Shown here one piece after another: positions 8,800-17,781 of a stretch of DNA of 64,000 bases (positions within the stretch are counted from its first letter, which is position 1; the number at the start of each line of letters is the position of its first letter). Source of the stretch: VAZQ01 sp035693615. Its GTDB lineage: Bacteria; Pseudomonadota; Alphaproteobacteria; Rhizobiales; Xanthobacteraceae. The notes beneath the pieces are model-generated. The model was given only the letters and a program-made list of their open reading frames with translations. It ran no database searches and was not told the DNA's origin. The position numbers were made by a program, and so were the translations under genes. The DNA is taken from the NCBI GenBank assembly GCA_035693615.1, contig DASSGH010000018.1:16261-80260 (forward strand), in the 5' to 3' direction.

Positions 8800-9936
8800 A
8801 TGAGCAGTCAAGGAAAGTCGATAAGCTTCATCGGCGCCATCGTTAGCGTTGCATCGATCGTGTCAAATCTGGCGATGGCCCAATCGCAAACGCCCCCACC
8901 GACTGTAATTGCCGATAACGACAGCATCTATATCGACGGAAAGACCTTTTCCATCACGCCAGGTCGAGGGAAGGGCGACACCTCGACACAGATCCAGGCG
9001 CTGGGGGCGCGCGATTTGGGTCCCGGCGCAATCGTTTTTCGTTCGGGGGAAAAGCTTTATATCGTCGCCGCCCCCGTACTCGTACCAAGCCCTTACAACC
9101 AAGCCGGTCCGAATGTCACCGGCGAAAATATTCGGCCAAATCGGGTCACTGTCGAATATGGCGTGCCCAAAAGCCCCGAGCTTCAGGAGCTTTACGGCAT
9201 GTTGAGGGAGGACCGCGTCCTCGAGGACATGCAGGGGATATTGAGTCCGTTCCGCCTGCCCGAGGAGTTGACGATCAAAACCACCGAATGCGGCATGGTG
9301 AATTCCTGGTACAGCCGGGAGAATTCGAAACCGACCGTCACCCTCTGTTACGAACTTTTGCGGCACATTTTGCAATCGCTGCCAAAGGATACGGGCCCCG
9401 GCGGAATTACGCCGAGGGATGCAGCAATCGGGCAATTCTTCTGGCTCACGACCCACGAAGTCGGACACGCAATGTTCGATCTTTTCAAAGTGCCGATATT
9501 CGGACATGCGGAAGATGCTGCCGACAACTTTGCTGGATACATCATGTTGCAATTCGGCAAGGAGCGAGCGCGTCGGCTGATCGCAGGCGGCGCGTGGGCG
9601 TGGAGGATGTACGTCGTGGATTACAGGACGAACCCCATCGTGCACACGCAGTTAGCAGGCTTTGCCAGCAACCACGGCCAGCCTGAAGAGCGCTTTTACA
9701 ATCTCATGTGCCTGGCATACGGCGCCGACCCGGTGACGTTTGCCGATTTGACCCAGGACGGATATTTGCCGCCGAACCGCTCGCCAACCTGCAGATTCGA
9801 ATACGACACGCTTGCCTATGCATTTCACCGCGAGATCTCGCCACATATCGATCAACAGATGGCGAGGCAGGTCTTGGATACGGCATGGTTTTCGGACGTG
9901 CCGGCAACATTTACGGCGCCCTCCCCGCCGAGATGA
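8800..9936 (+). CDS. Exported DUF4344-type metallopeptidase with shared N-terminal domain
   Basis: A 378-residue exported protein. A signal peptide ends near AMAQS, and residues about 35-85 repeat the domain of the preceding gene (DNDSIYIDGKTF, GRGKGD, LGARDLGPGAIVFRSG, KLYIV). The C-terminal part matches DUF4344 putative metallopeptidases: HEVGH at 219-223 supplies two zinc histidines and the catalytic glutamate, and EDAADNFAGY about 15 residues later could give the third ligand. The start at ATG 8800 is preferred to GTG 8788 because GGAGGG sits five bases ahead. Substrate and physiological role are unknown. The gene is followed by a convergent cyclase gene. Confidence 0.88.
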   Translation: MSSQGKSISFIGAIVSVASIVSNLAMAQSQTPPPTVIADNDSIYIDGKTFSITPGRGKGDTSTQIQALGARDLGPGAIVFRSGEKLYIVAAPVLVPSPYNQAGPNVTGENIRPNRVTVEYGVPKSPELQELYGMLREDRVLEDMQGILSPFRLPEELTIKTTECGMVNSWYSRENSKPTVTLCYELLRHILQSLPKDTGPGGITPRDAAIGQFFWLTTHEVGHAMFDLFKVPIFGHAEDAADNFAGYIMLQFGKERARRLIAGGAWAWRMYVVDYRTNPIVHTQLAGFASNHGQPEERFYNLMCLAYGADPVTFADLTQDGYLPPNRSPTCRFEYDTLAYAFHREISPHIDQQMARQVLDTAWFSDVPATFTAPSPPR

Positions 9937-10005
9937 CGCAGCCAGGGGCTGCGTCGACGAGCGAAACGATTGCGACTGTAATCCAAGGCCTGCCGGTCCA
10001 GCCCA

Positions 10006-10839
10006 TCATTCCACCAGCGCGACGACCCGCGCCGGACTTGCATCGCCGCCCTTGATGTTCAAGGGCAGCGCGATCAGCACGAACTTGTTTGTTCCGATCT
10101 GCGAAAGATTGGTCACAAATTGGATCAATGGAATGCCCTTTTCGAACAGGGCGAGATGGTTCGCGACCCAGACTTCACCCGGGTCGAGCTTCACGCCCCG
10201 CCAAAGCGGCTTTTCCGGAAAGACATCCATCGCCACCGCCGGCACGCCTTTGCCCGCCATCAGCGCTCCCACGCCCGCTTCCAGATAGGGCATCTGGGTC
10301 CAGAACTCCGGCTTGCCCCACGTCTTTTCCGTAAAGCCGGTGTGGATGACGGGAATGCGATTGGGTCCGAGCTCCACCCCGCTTTCCTGAATGTCTTTGA
10401 TAGTAACGACCGAGTTCGGTCCCTTGTTCGGTAAGTTGATAAGCACTCCCTCCTTCACCAGTTGTCCGAGAGGCATCTGGTCGATCGGAGAGCCCTTCTC
10501 CATCATGTGCCGGGGAGCATCAATGTGGGTGCCGTTGTGGACCAGAATGGACAGCACCGAAATCATTGCCCGACCGTTGACTGCGAGATTGCTGTTCAGC
10601 GTCATGCCCTCGGCCTGGAGCTGCGATTTCTGCGCCTCGGTTATGGCGGTGACGACATCGACCTTGGACGGGTTGTCGGCATAGGTCTTGATTCCGGGTA
10701 TGCCCGGCATGTTGCTCTCGATCGGCAGCGTCAGATCGACCACCCGGCTGAATTTGAGCTGACCGGGTTGCTGCGCCGATGCGGCGGAAGAAACTCCCAG
10801 CGCAAACAAAACAACAAGAAATTTTCCTCGCGTCATCAT
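10006..10839 (-). CDS. Exported cyclase-family metal hydrolase
   Basis: 277 residues with a Sec signal ending at ASAQ. The metal-binding signature of the cyclase / kynurenine-formamidase fold, HNGTHIDAPRH (H101, H105, D107, H111), is intact, as is the later MDVFPEKP/HLALFEKGI region. These enzymes hydrolyse cyclic or N-formyl amides and use Mn or Zn. Most are cytoplasmic, so the secretion signal is notable and points to a periplasmic substrate. The start at 10839 has AGGGAGA eight bases ahead and begins directly at the signal peptide; a longer frame to 11049 would overlap the divergent gene. The divergent Bug binding protein at 11013 may import or sense its product. Confidence 0.9.
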   Translation of the reverse strand: MMTRGKFLVVLFALGVSSAASAQQPGQLKFSRVVDLTLPIESNMPGIPGIKTYADNPSKVDVVTAITEAQKSQLQAEGMTLNSNLAVNGRAMISVLSILVHNGTHIDAPRHMMEKGSPIDQMPLGQLVKEGVLINLPNKGPNSVVTIKDIQESGVELGPNRIPVIHTGFTEKTWGKPEFWTQMPYLEAGVGALMAGKGVPAVAMDVFPEKPLWRGVKLDPGEVWVANHLALFEKGIPLIQFVTNLSQIGTNKFVLIALPLNIKGGDASPARVVALVE

Positions 10840-11012
10840 TGTTGATCTCCCTGTAGCCCTCAGGCAACTTTGCAAGTGCGATCTGCGCAAAGACCGTAAC
10901 CTGCCCAAAGCCTGCGCGTCCACGAGCCCCGCGCTGGCATGCCCTGGCAGCTTGCGTTCCCGCCTCCGAGGAGCACAATGACCCATCGCAAGCCAAGTAT
11001 TGGAAGCGGCGG
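10840..11012. promoter_or_regulatory. Divergent promoter region between cyclase and Bug genes
   Basis: A 173-bp gap between two divergently transcribed genes that probably belong to one pathway. Ribosome binding sites are visible on both sides. I saw no clear operator palindrome. Confidence 0.45.
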
Positions 11013-11993
11013 ATGCCCTACCATAGGTTACTCGTTCCATTTTTCGCAATCATGTTTCTGGCTGGCGGTGTGCCGCGTGTCGCCGCCCAGGATTATCCGA
11101 CACGCAGCGTCACCCTCATCGTGCCGTTCACGCCCGCGGGGGCCACCGACATTCTCGGTCGTATGGCGGCGGCCGCGCTTGAGGCTCGCCTCGGCAAATC
11201 GTTTGTCGTCGAGAATCGCCCCGGCGCTGGCCAGCAGATCGGCGTCAATGCCGTCGCCCGGGCCGCACCGGATGGCTACACACTGTTGGTCGCGACCAGC
11301 TCAGCGCTGGCAATCAACCCAAGCCTCTACAAAAAAATCAGCTACGACCCGGTGAAGGACTTCCAGCCGATCGCGATGCTTGCGCACATACCCTTCCTCC
11401 TTGTGGTCAACAATGACCTGCCGGTAAAGAGCGTCGCCGAGCTCATCACATACGCCAAGGACAATCCGGGCAAGCTGAGCTTCGGCTCGGGCGGCGTCGG
11501 CGCCTCGCATCATCTTTATGGAGAACTGTTCAAGACGCTTACCGGCACTGAGATGACGCACGTACCGTACAAGGGCACTGTGCCGGCGTTGAATGATCTG
11601 ATCGCCGGTCATATTCAGGTTCTGTTCGCCGACTCTCCGCCGATGCTGCCTCAGATCAAAGGTGGCAAGGTGCGCGCGCTGGGCGTCACCACCGGCAAGC
11701 GCATCCGCGCCGCGCCCGACATCCCGGCGATCGCCGAGACCGTGCCAAGCTTCGACAGCGCGCCCTGGCAGATGCTAGCCGCGCCCTCCGGCACTCCAAC
11801 GCCGGTGATCGACGTATTGCACAAGGAAATGACCGCCTATGTCGCGAGCCCGGAGGGGCAGCAGAAGCTGATCGATATGGGCCTCCTTCCCGGCGCTCCG
11901 ACGCCGCCGGGGGAGCTCGCGAAGTTTGTTGCCAAGGAAATCGATGCTTGGGGTCAGGTGGTGCACAAGGCCGGCATCGCGGGGATCGAATGA
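11013..11993 (+). CDS. Bug/TctC-family tripartite tricarboxylate transporter substrate-binding protein
   Basis: A 326-residue periplasmic binding protein with a signal peptide ending at RVAAQD. Typical Bug features follow: YPTRSVTLIVPFTPAGATD near the start, the ENRPGAGQQIG loop, and HHLYGELFKTLTGTEMTHVPYKG in the middle. These proteins bind organic acids and often have no linked membrane subunits, as here. The pairing with a divergent exported cyclase-family hydrolase suggests the ligand could be a carboxylate released by that enzyme, though this is inference. Confidence 0.93.
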   Translation: MPYHRLLVPFFAIMFLAGGVPRVAAQDYPTRSVTLIVPFTPAGATDILGRMAAAALEARLGKSFVVENRPGAGQQIGVNAVARAAPDGYTLLVATSSALAINPSLYKKISYDPVKDFQPIAMLAHIPFLLVVNNDLPVKSVAELITYAKDNPGKLSFGSGGVGASHHLYGELFKTLTGTEMTHVPYKGTVPALNDLIAGHIQVLFADSPPMLPQIKGGKVRALGVTTGKRIRAAPDIPAIAETVPSFDSAPWQMLAAPSGTPTPVIDVLHKEMTAYVASPEGQQKLIDMGLLPGAPTPPGELAKFVAKEIDAWGQVVHKAGIAGIE

Positions 11994-12262
11994 AGATGCG
12001 ATGAGTTCGTTGGACTGCCTGTGGCGAATGTTGCACCCGAATCGCGCGCCACTCCCCTGATTCGTTCTTATGAACTCCTGAGTGTTCTGGGGCTTGGCGC
12101 TGCGGACAAGGGGATAAGCAAAGGAGAATCCTCGAGAAACGCGCCACATTGCTGTGGTAAATGGGGCACACCGCCGAACAATCCCCCCGCTCCCGGAGCC
12201 ATGCCCCAGTCGCGGCGCAATCACAACGCTGGATGTCTGCGAGGGGCCGTTCGGGGGAAGCT

Positions 12263-13873
12263 ATGTCACAGTCATCTCCGACGAGATACCACTTCAATGC
12301 GGGTCGCAAACGTCTCGTCCGCTTCAGGATCGAAGCGGCGGCGGTGCTGACAGCGACCGCAATTCTTGCACACGGCGCCTTAATCGATCATGCGATAGCA
12401 GCGACGGCGTACGCCGTCGACGGAGTGGCCGTCGCGACCCAACTGAATTTTAAAAGTGCATCGTACCGAGACTATAAATGTATTCCGAGCGACCAATTCG
12501 AGGGGCTTATCTGGTGCCAGAAAACGCGCGCTGAGAAAGGGAAAGGCTCTCGGACCACCGTCTACTCACTCTTACATTCTAAGGACGGAAAGATCTCATA
12601 CATCAACCGTTCTCAAGAATCGGCGTCTTTTAACCCAAGCGAATCTGAACTCGCTATCGAGCGATATTCGCGCGAGCTTGGTGAACCGGCACGCTTGTTG
12701 AAGGCGCCCCATCGAAGTGGCCTTCCCCACGGCGTCATCGCGCTTTGGGGTAAGGTTACGCTCGAGCCTCTGGACCACGACAGTATCAAGCTCTTGGCGG
12801 ACGGAAAGAACCCCCGAAAAGGACTTCTGATCGATTACCTCCGGGATTTTACACGCTCGGCGAAGGAGGGCTTGCCCGTCTACCGCATTGTCGGCGGTCC
12901 AGGACTTATCTGGGCGGCCAGTTTCGATCAGAAAGGACGCGCAACTCTCCGCTTGGCAGCCGTAGACGTATCGGGATTTGCCCCGCCTCCAGAGTCAACG
13001 CCGGTTGGTCCGATCGCAGCACCAGCACATCAGGACGAGGCGCCGTCCGCGGCCACGGTCGTTGTAACTGCCGCACCCGCACAGCAAGCAGAGTTGCCGC
13101 CTGCAGCCCCGGTCGTTGCAGCTGCCGCACCGGCACAGCAAGCAGAGTCGCCGCCCGCGGCTCCGGTCGTTGCAGCTGCCGCACCGGCACAGCAAGCAGA
13201 ATTGCCGCCCGCGGCCCCGGTCGTTGCCGCTGCCGCACCGGCACAGCAAGTAGAGTTGCCGCCTGCGGCTCCGGTCGTTGCGACTGCCGCACCGGCACAG
13301 CAAGTAGAGTTGCCGCCCGCGGCTCCGGTCGTTGCGACTGCCGGCGCGGCACAACAGGAAGCGTTGCCATCCGAGCTCGATCGGAGAATTGAAAAGCTGC
13401 AGGCAGACTTAGCGATTTCCGCCACCAGAGTTGCCGAACTCGAAAGCGCCAAATCCGCCGCGGAACGAGCGCTGGACAAGGCCGAGCAGGCGAAGCGGGA
13501 TGCTCAAGACGCCAAGGAACAGGTTGAACAAGCAAGAACGGCAGAAAAGGCCGCCTCCAATACACTGATCGCGCAATTGCGGGCGGAGAAGGCGGCGGCA
13601 GGTCCCAAGGCCAGCCGGTGGGAGATCGTCCTCTATGGAGCAGTTGGCGGGGTACTCTTCTTCCTAATCACTTCCGCAATTGGCTTTCTCATAAAGCGAG
13701 GCAGCGTCTCGAAAACGCAGACAAAACCGATCGAGGCGCAAGCATCTGCCGCGCCAGCCGGTATTGCGATCTCCGAAGCGGCGTTCGAGCGTGATTTGGA
13801 GCAGGAGGTCGCCACCATCAACGCGGCGAAAGCCATGCTGGGCGCAGCACACAGCCCGGTTGCCGCAGGCTAG
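12263..13873 (+). CDS. Exported/membrane protein with Ala-Pro repeats and coiled coil, unknown function
   Basis: 536 residues. The start at 12263 follows GGGGGAAG; the frame is open further upstream to 12161 without a better site. An N-terminal hydrophobic segment (AAAVLTATAILAHGALIDHAIA) resembles a signal. Residues about 45-240 form a globular domain with two cysteines (YKCIPS, LIWCQK). About six 18-residue repeats of the form VVAAAAPAQQAELPPAAP follow, then a heptad-like coiled coil (ELDRRIEKLQADLAIS onward), one membrane helix (LYGAVGGVLFFLITSAIGFLI) and a charged tail. The architecture suggests an envelope-spanning protein. It ends 7 bp from the convergent DUF459 gene. Confidence 0.75.
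   Translation: MSQSSPTRYHFNAGRKRLVRFRIEAAAVLTATAILAHGALIDHAIAATAYAVDGVAVATQLNFKSASYRDYKCIPSDQFEGLIWCQKTRAEKGKGSRTTVYSLLHSKDGKISYINRSQESASFNPSESELAIERYSRELGEPARLLKAPHRSGLPHGVIALWGKVTLEPLDHDSIKLLADGKNPRKGLLIDYLRDFTRSAKEGLPVYRIVGGPGLIWAASFDQKGRATLRLAAVDVSGFAPPPESTPVGPIAAPAHQDEAPSAATVVVTAAPAQQAELPPAAPVVAAAAPAQQAESPPAAPVVAAAAPAQQAELPPAAPVVAAAAPAQQVELPPAAPVVATAAPAQQVELPPAAPVVATAGAAQQEALPSELDRRIEKLQADLAISATRVAELESAKSAAERALDKAEQAKRDAQDAKEQVEQARTAEKAASNTLIAQLRAEKAAAGPKASRWEIVLYGAVGGVLFFLITSAIGFLIKRGSVSKTQTKPIEAQASAAPAGIAISEAAFERDLEQEVATINAAKAMLGAAHSPVAAG
13063..13375 (+). repeat. 54-bp tandem coding repeats (Ala/Pro/Gln-rich)
   Basis: About six 54-bp units encode VVAxAAPAQQxExPPAAP. They are strongly conserved at DNA level and could expand or contract by slippage, changing the length of the periplasmic linker. 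Confidence 0.8.
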
Positions 13874-13880
13874 GCATACC

Positions 13881-15488
13881 TTACCAACCGGTCGACCCGA
13901 AGAACGAGATGTTCGGGCGCTGGTGACCCCAAGAATTGCGACTGGGATGAGATCGCGCCCGGCGCTGGCTCGGCTTGTGCTCCCGGTCCGTTTGGGAGGC
14001 GTAAGCATCCATCGCCGACTTGCGCTGGGCAGGTTTGGCGACCGTGGCGCTGGCGTCCGGCGCCGCGACGACCTCTGGCCCGGGCGGCTCGACATTGATG
14101 ATCCCTCGCGGCCAGCTGAAATCATCGGCCCGTCCGCTCGGCGCCGCGAGCGGCCCGCCTTTGGCGAGCGCGCCAGTCGTGGATGCTCCGGCAACAGCAG
14201 CAGCGGGAACGGGATCGGCCCCGAGCAGCTCTTCCGGCGTAATCTGCGTCTGCGTGAGCGGTATCACCGGCCCGGCTGCCGGCCGTGGCGCCGAACCGTC
14301 CGCTTTGCCTTTCGGCGCTTGCGGGTCCGGACCGACGGGCACAGGTAGCGCGACCGGCACGCTCTTATTGCCGACGATGCGGTCGATTTCGCGCTCGACG
14401 TAGTGGGCGAGTTTGCGCGCACCGAACTTCGTAAAATACACGCCGTCGCTGCTCCGTAATCGGCGAGTCTGCCCTAGATAGTCTGGTCCTTGTGGCGAGA
14501 AATTCCCCGCCTCGTCGACGAAGCCGCCCCAAATGTCGGCATAGGCGATACCTTCCTTCTCAGCCTCGCTTCGATAAAGTTCGTTGAGGTAAGACGAGTC
14601 GGCGGTGGCGTCGCTATCGCGCTGTGAGGGCAGACCAACCCAGATGACCGGGACGCCGGCGCTTTTCAATGCCGCGATGGTGGCGGCGATGCGCTTGATG
14701 TAAGCCTGCTCCCACTTTTCAGACCGAAATTCCAAGGGGCCGTTTGCCTCTTGGCGCGCTTGTGCGGGCGTGAGCTTGGGATGCTGCCGCTCGACCGGCT
14801 GCCGCTCCGTGTCGGGCGACTTCGCCGGGCCCGCTTCAGTCGGCTGTTCCGGGATCGCGTGCGCCGGCCCGGCAGGCGGAGCTTTCTCCCGGATGGATTG
14901 GCGATCGTTGTTCCCGATCATCATGACGACCAAGTCGGGCTTCTCGGCCGCGATGATCTCGCGCGCCACTTGTGGCCATTCGCTATCCCGGCGCGGATCG
15001 TAGCGGACAAGACCGGAGTCGGTGCGATGTTTGCGCACGACGCCGATCTCGGGATCGTCGGAAAAGGCCTCCTCAAGGCCGGAGCCAAGCCAGTCAGCGT
15101 TCGCATCGCCCATCACCACGATCTTGACCGTGGCTTCCCTGCGCTGCGTGCCAGGAGGAGCGTGGGAGAAATCCTTTTCGGTGTCTCTGGCTCGCTCCCT
15201 CAGGCGGGGAGACGACGTCCTTTCACGCTGGCGATACCCCCAGGAGCCCCATTGGCGATCACGCCCAAAACCGCCGTAGGAATTGTATGGCTGCTGCTGG
15301 CGCGAGCCCCATGAATTTCCGCCCCAGGAATTTCCCCCCCAGGAATTTCCCCCCCCGGAATTTCCCCACTGCGCATTCGCAGGAAGCAAGAGCGCAAAAA
15401 TGACCAGAGCCACCGGCGCCGCTCGGACAAGGACGCAGGCGGCTGCCCACCTGCAACGTCCAAGCACTACGCTTCGTCCGAGACTCAC
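13881..15488 (-). CDS. DUF459 SGNH-hydrolase-like exported protein
   Basis: About 535 residues. A hydrophobic signal (APVALVIFALLLPANAQ) is followed by a Gly/Asn/Trp-rich repeat (GGNSWG three to four times). The core matches DUF459 SGNH-like proteins: block I VVMGDANADWLGSGL carries aspartate where classical enzymes have the GDS serine, block III is MMIGNNDRQ, and a late block reads DGVYFTKFGARKLAHYVE with the catalytic-type histidine. Acyl transfer or hydrolysis on an envelope polymer is typical of the fold, but the missing serine makes activity doubtful. The C-terminus is Pro/Ala-rich. GTG 15488 with GGAGAG is preferred to TTG 15533. Confidence 0.85.
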   Translation of the reverse strand: MSLGRSVVLGRCRWAAACVLVRAAPVALVIFALLLPANAQWGNSGGGNSWGGNSWGGNSWGSRQQQPYNSYGGFGRDRQWGSWGYRQRERTSSPRLRERARDTEKDFSHAPPGTQRREATVKIVVMGDANADWLGSGLEEAFSDDPEIGVVRKHRTDSGLVRYDPRRDSEWPQVAREIIAAEKPDLVVMMIGNNDRQSIREKAPPAGPAHAIPEQPTEAGPAKSPDTERQPVERQHPKLTPAQARQEANGPLEFRSEKWEQAYIKRIAATIAALKSAGVPVIWVGLPSQRDSDATADSSYLNELYRSEAEKEGIAYADIWGGFVDEAGNFSPQGPDYLGQTRRLRSSDGVYFTKFGARKLAHYVEREIDRIVGNKSVPVALPVPVGPDPQAPKGKADGSAPRPAAGPVIPLTQTQITPEELLGADPVPAAAVAGASTTGALAKGGPLAAPSGRADDFSWPRGIINVEPPGPEVVAAPDASATVAKPAQRKSAMDAYASQTDREHKPSQRRARSHPSRNSWGHQRPNISFFGSTGW

Positions 15489-16126
15489 TTTTGGACTCTC
15501 CGGGGCTACCAAGTCCAAGACTTCACAACACAAACGGGCGGCTCGTTTCCCCTGCGCGCCCTCGTTGCCGGGTCGATCCGATACCAGTTGAAGGCAAGCC
15601 CCTGGCCCGGCAGGTTCACAATCCTAAACCGCAATCGCGCGAAAGACTACGGCATCACCGTACCGAGCTCGAATTTTTTCGGGGACGGTGAAGTGCGTGG
15701 CACGTCAAACTCCGTCAGTGGCCAGTTTCTCTTTTCCGGCGCGCGCATACCCGCGTCCTTCGGTCGCGGCCGCGTGCCTGCCCCAAACAGCGCAGATCGG
15801 AGCGAGGCTGTGTCGCCGCGCGACGCTAGTCCCGTTCTATAAAGCTTTCATGTTGGCACCGACCAAAACGTGATGGCCATCACAGCGTCGCTGCCGGCGA
15901 TATGCAATTGTATTGCTGATGTGGACGCCCGCCAAACCTCAGCCCTTTGAGGGCGCCCACTGGATGAAGCCCCGCCACCCGCGGGGCTTCGCTTTGGAAC
16001 GACAGGGCTGTCGCGTTGGGCGCTGCCGCTATTTGGCCACGGGATGGCCCTGTTCGATGCCGGGGCGGACGTACCGGCGCCACGATGGAAGAGCAGGAGT
16101 TCGGATCAGTGTTGGGGGAAACAACA
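15489..16126. other. Intergenic region, no convincing gene
   Basis: About 640 bp separates the DUF459 gene from a small exported protein gene. Several short frames are open but none has a credible start, length or composition. The only strong structure is the GC-rich hairpin at 15966-15990. A 16-base stretch at about 15662-15677 coincides with a common cloning polylinker and is discussed under findings. Confidence 0.5.
15966..15990. terminator. GC-rich hairpin, possible terminator
   Basis: Bases 15966-15975 (gaagccccgc) pair perfectly with 15981-15990 (gcggggcttc) around a 5-base loop. A 10-bp stem of this strength suits a transcription terminator or mRNA-stabilising hairpin, but no T-run follows on either strand. 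Confidence 0.5.
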
Positions 16127-16366
16127 ATGAGCGTCTTTAGACTTATCGCTGGTGTTGTCGGCTTGGCATTCGTGGCTGCAGCTGCCACCGCTGTGCTTGG
16201 CATTGGCACCGAGGTGCGGGCGGAACTCGCCCTCGCCAAAGAGGACTCTCCCGCGATGGCTTCGTCGGACGGCTGGGCTTGCGCGCGCGAACCATGGCCC
16301 TACGGATGCCAATGGCAGACGCCCCCGGTAAAACGGGTTTTCGTTCGTCCCTCGCGGCCGTTCTAG
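16127..16366 (+). CDS. Small exported protein, unknown function
   Basis: 79 residues. The ATG at 16127 follows GGGGGAAA at good spacing. The first half is a signal peptide or membrane helix (FRLIAGVVGLAFVAAAATAVLGIGTEV) and the mature part is short with two cysteines (GWACAREPWPYGCQW) that could form a disulfide. The WACAREPWPYGCQW pattern looks like a small secreted family common in Bradyrhizobium relatives, which I recall only in general terms. Confidence 0.65.
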   Translation: MSVFRLIAGVVGLAFVAAAATAVLGIGTEVRAELALAKEDSPAMASSDGWACAREPWPYGCQWQTPPVKRVFVRPSRPF

Positions 16367-16890
16367 TCCTATTCCCGCCGCCAACGCCTGTGGAATGCCG
16401 CCATCGCTGCGTCGCGCATGGCGGCATAACGAGTACGGGCGTGCGATCTTCATGATGGCCACAAAGGCTAGCGTCCAGTTCAGGTAAAATGGATTGACCT
16501 CGCGAACCTTCTTAACTGGGGCTTTGGCGGGCCCCCCACCGCGAGCGACGCGGCAAAGCCGATCGCGGGATTTCTTCGGCGCTAAAAAAACGGCTTTCGA
16601 AATGCGGTCGCTCGCAGGCGCGAACTAGGTTCACATCACGGTCGCATCGCCATCGGTATTGTCAGGCGCTGCCCACGCGGGCGGCCGGCAAAAATCAGTC
16701 TGGCGACGCGGGGCCATGTCACTGGCAGGCCCGTCTTACGCCTGGAACTTTTCAGGAAGCGCACCCGTTACGGAAGACAAACGGAGTGGTATCATTAATG
16801 GCGCGGCGTCCGAAGAGATCTCCGGCCAATACTTCGCTGCGATCAGGCGGAACATCGATCACGTCGACCCGCAGTAAAAGGAAACGAGCC
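16367..16890. other. Intergenic region with a 10-bp inverted repeat
   Basis: About 520 bp without a convincing gene. A perfect 10-bp inverted repeat lies at 16395-16404 and 16418-16427 (atgccgccat / atggcggcat, 13-base loop), just past the end of the small exported gene; it may act as a terminator. A 53-codon frame from an ATG at 16716 to 16877 has no recognisable product and was not called. Confidence 0.45.
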
Positions 16891-17400
16891 ATGCAGGACA
16901 ATTCTACAGCGCCCCGCAATTTCAATCCGACCGCCGTTCCCGGACTTTCCGATGAGGCGCGCGAGGCTGTCAACGCAGCTTTTGACGCGATGTCCAGTTG
17001 GCGCGTTGAGGCGGCCAAAGAAAACGAGAAACACGGCCAGGAAGTTATTGAGAAGATGGCCGCGGCTGCTCGGGCACTGGGATGGCCGGAGCAAATCGTG
17101 GATGCCGCTCGCGCTCAGCTTCAGAGCATCACGAAATTGCAGATGCAAACTATGGATCACATGATGGACGTTTGGGAGGAGCAGATCAAATCGCCAAACC
17201 CGATGACGGCGCCGTCGGTGATGCTGTCGAAGCTAAAATCCTGGCCCGATGCCCAGCCGGCGGGCGCTTGGCCGAATGCAGACGCTTTCGCAGGGGCGGC
17301 GAACCCGATGCAGTTTTGGATGCAATTCGCTGAGCAGTGGCAGAAAGCTTGGACTGACGCGATGGGAGTTGGCACCAGCGGGGGACAGCGCCGCCGCTGA
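16891..17400 (+). CDS. Phasin-like helical protein
   Basis: 169 residues, starting at 16891 behind AAAAGGAAA. It is almost entirely helical and amphipathic, with no signal peptide (DEAREAVNAAFDAMSSWR, EVIEKMAAAARALGWPEQIVDAARAQLQ), a central Met-rich stretch (MQTMDHMMDVWEEQIK) and Pro/Ala-rich segments before a final NPMQFWMQFAEQWQKAW helix. This resembles phasins or the PhaR-type subunits that coat or help synthesise polyhydroxyalkanoate granules. No PHA synthase lies nearby, so the assignment is by composition only. Confidence 0.55.
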   Translation: MQDNSTAPRNFNPTAVPGLSDEAREAVNAAFDAMSSWRVEAAKENEKHGQEVIEKMAAAARALGWPEQIVDAARAQLQSITKLQMQTMDHMMDVWEEQIKSPNPMTAPSVMLSKLKSWPDAQPAGAWPNADAFAGAANPMQFWMQFAEQWQKAWTDAMGVGTSGGQRRR

Positions 17401-17781
17401 CGACGCGCACAAAGGCTGTCTGGGTGGCGTGTCGAGGCCACTCGCGTCAGGCCGAAACGCTTCCAAACCTGGGGGCATGTCCGATTCACCCCAAAGGCGG
17501 ACATCCCTACTCGCCCTAATCCATTGCAATAAAGCCGACGGCCGCGACTCCACGCGCAGTTCACCGCGGAGGGACGGCCTACATTCGGCTCACCCAGGCA
17601 GCAGCTCGGTCGAGCCGAAATGACGCTGGTCAATGCGGACGAACTCGTACTACTGACCCCCGATCCTTGAGCCAGACCATGACCTTAGCCCCGATGCACC
17701 CCGGGGGCGGGTTGTACCGGCGCAAGCTCCTGTATACCTTTACGGGACTGTCCAACCGGCAATTTAAAGAGAATTAGGACA
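17401..17781. other. Intergenic region, nothing recognised
   Basis: About 380 bp between the phasin-like gene and the next ORF. No tRNA, strong hairpin or short gene with a ribosome binding site was seen. Confidence 0.4.

Noticed and set aside
13063..13375. Tandem repeats considered as a CRISPR-like array
   Set aside because: Units are contiguous, in frame and translated, with no spacers.
15588..15842. 84-codon plus-strand frame in the DUF459 upstream gap
   Set aside because: No ribosome binding site and no recognisable sequence features.
16659..16877. 72-codon frame ahead of the phasin-like gene
   Set aside because: It starts at TTG, has no ribosome binding site, no recognisable composition, and the inner ATG at 16716 gives only 53 residues.
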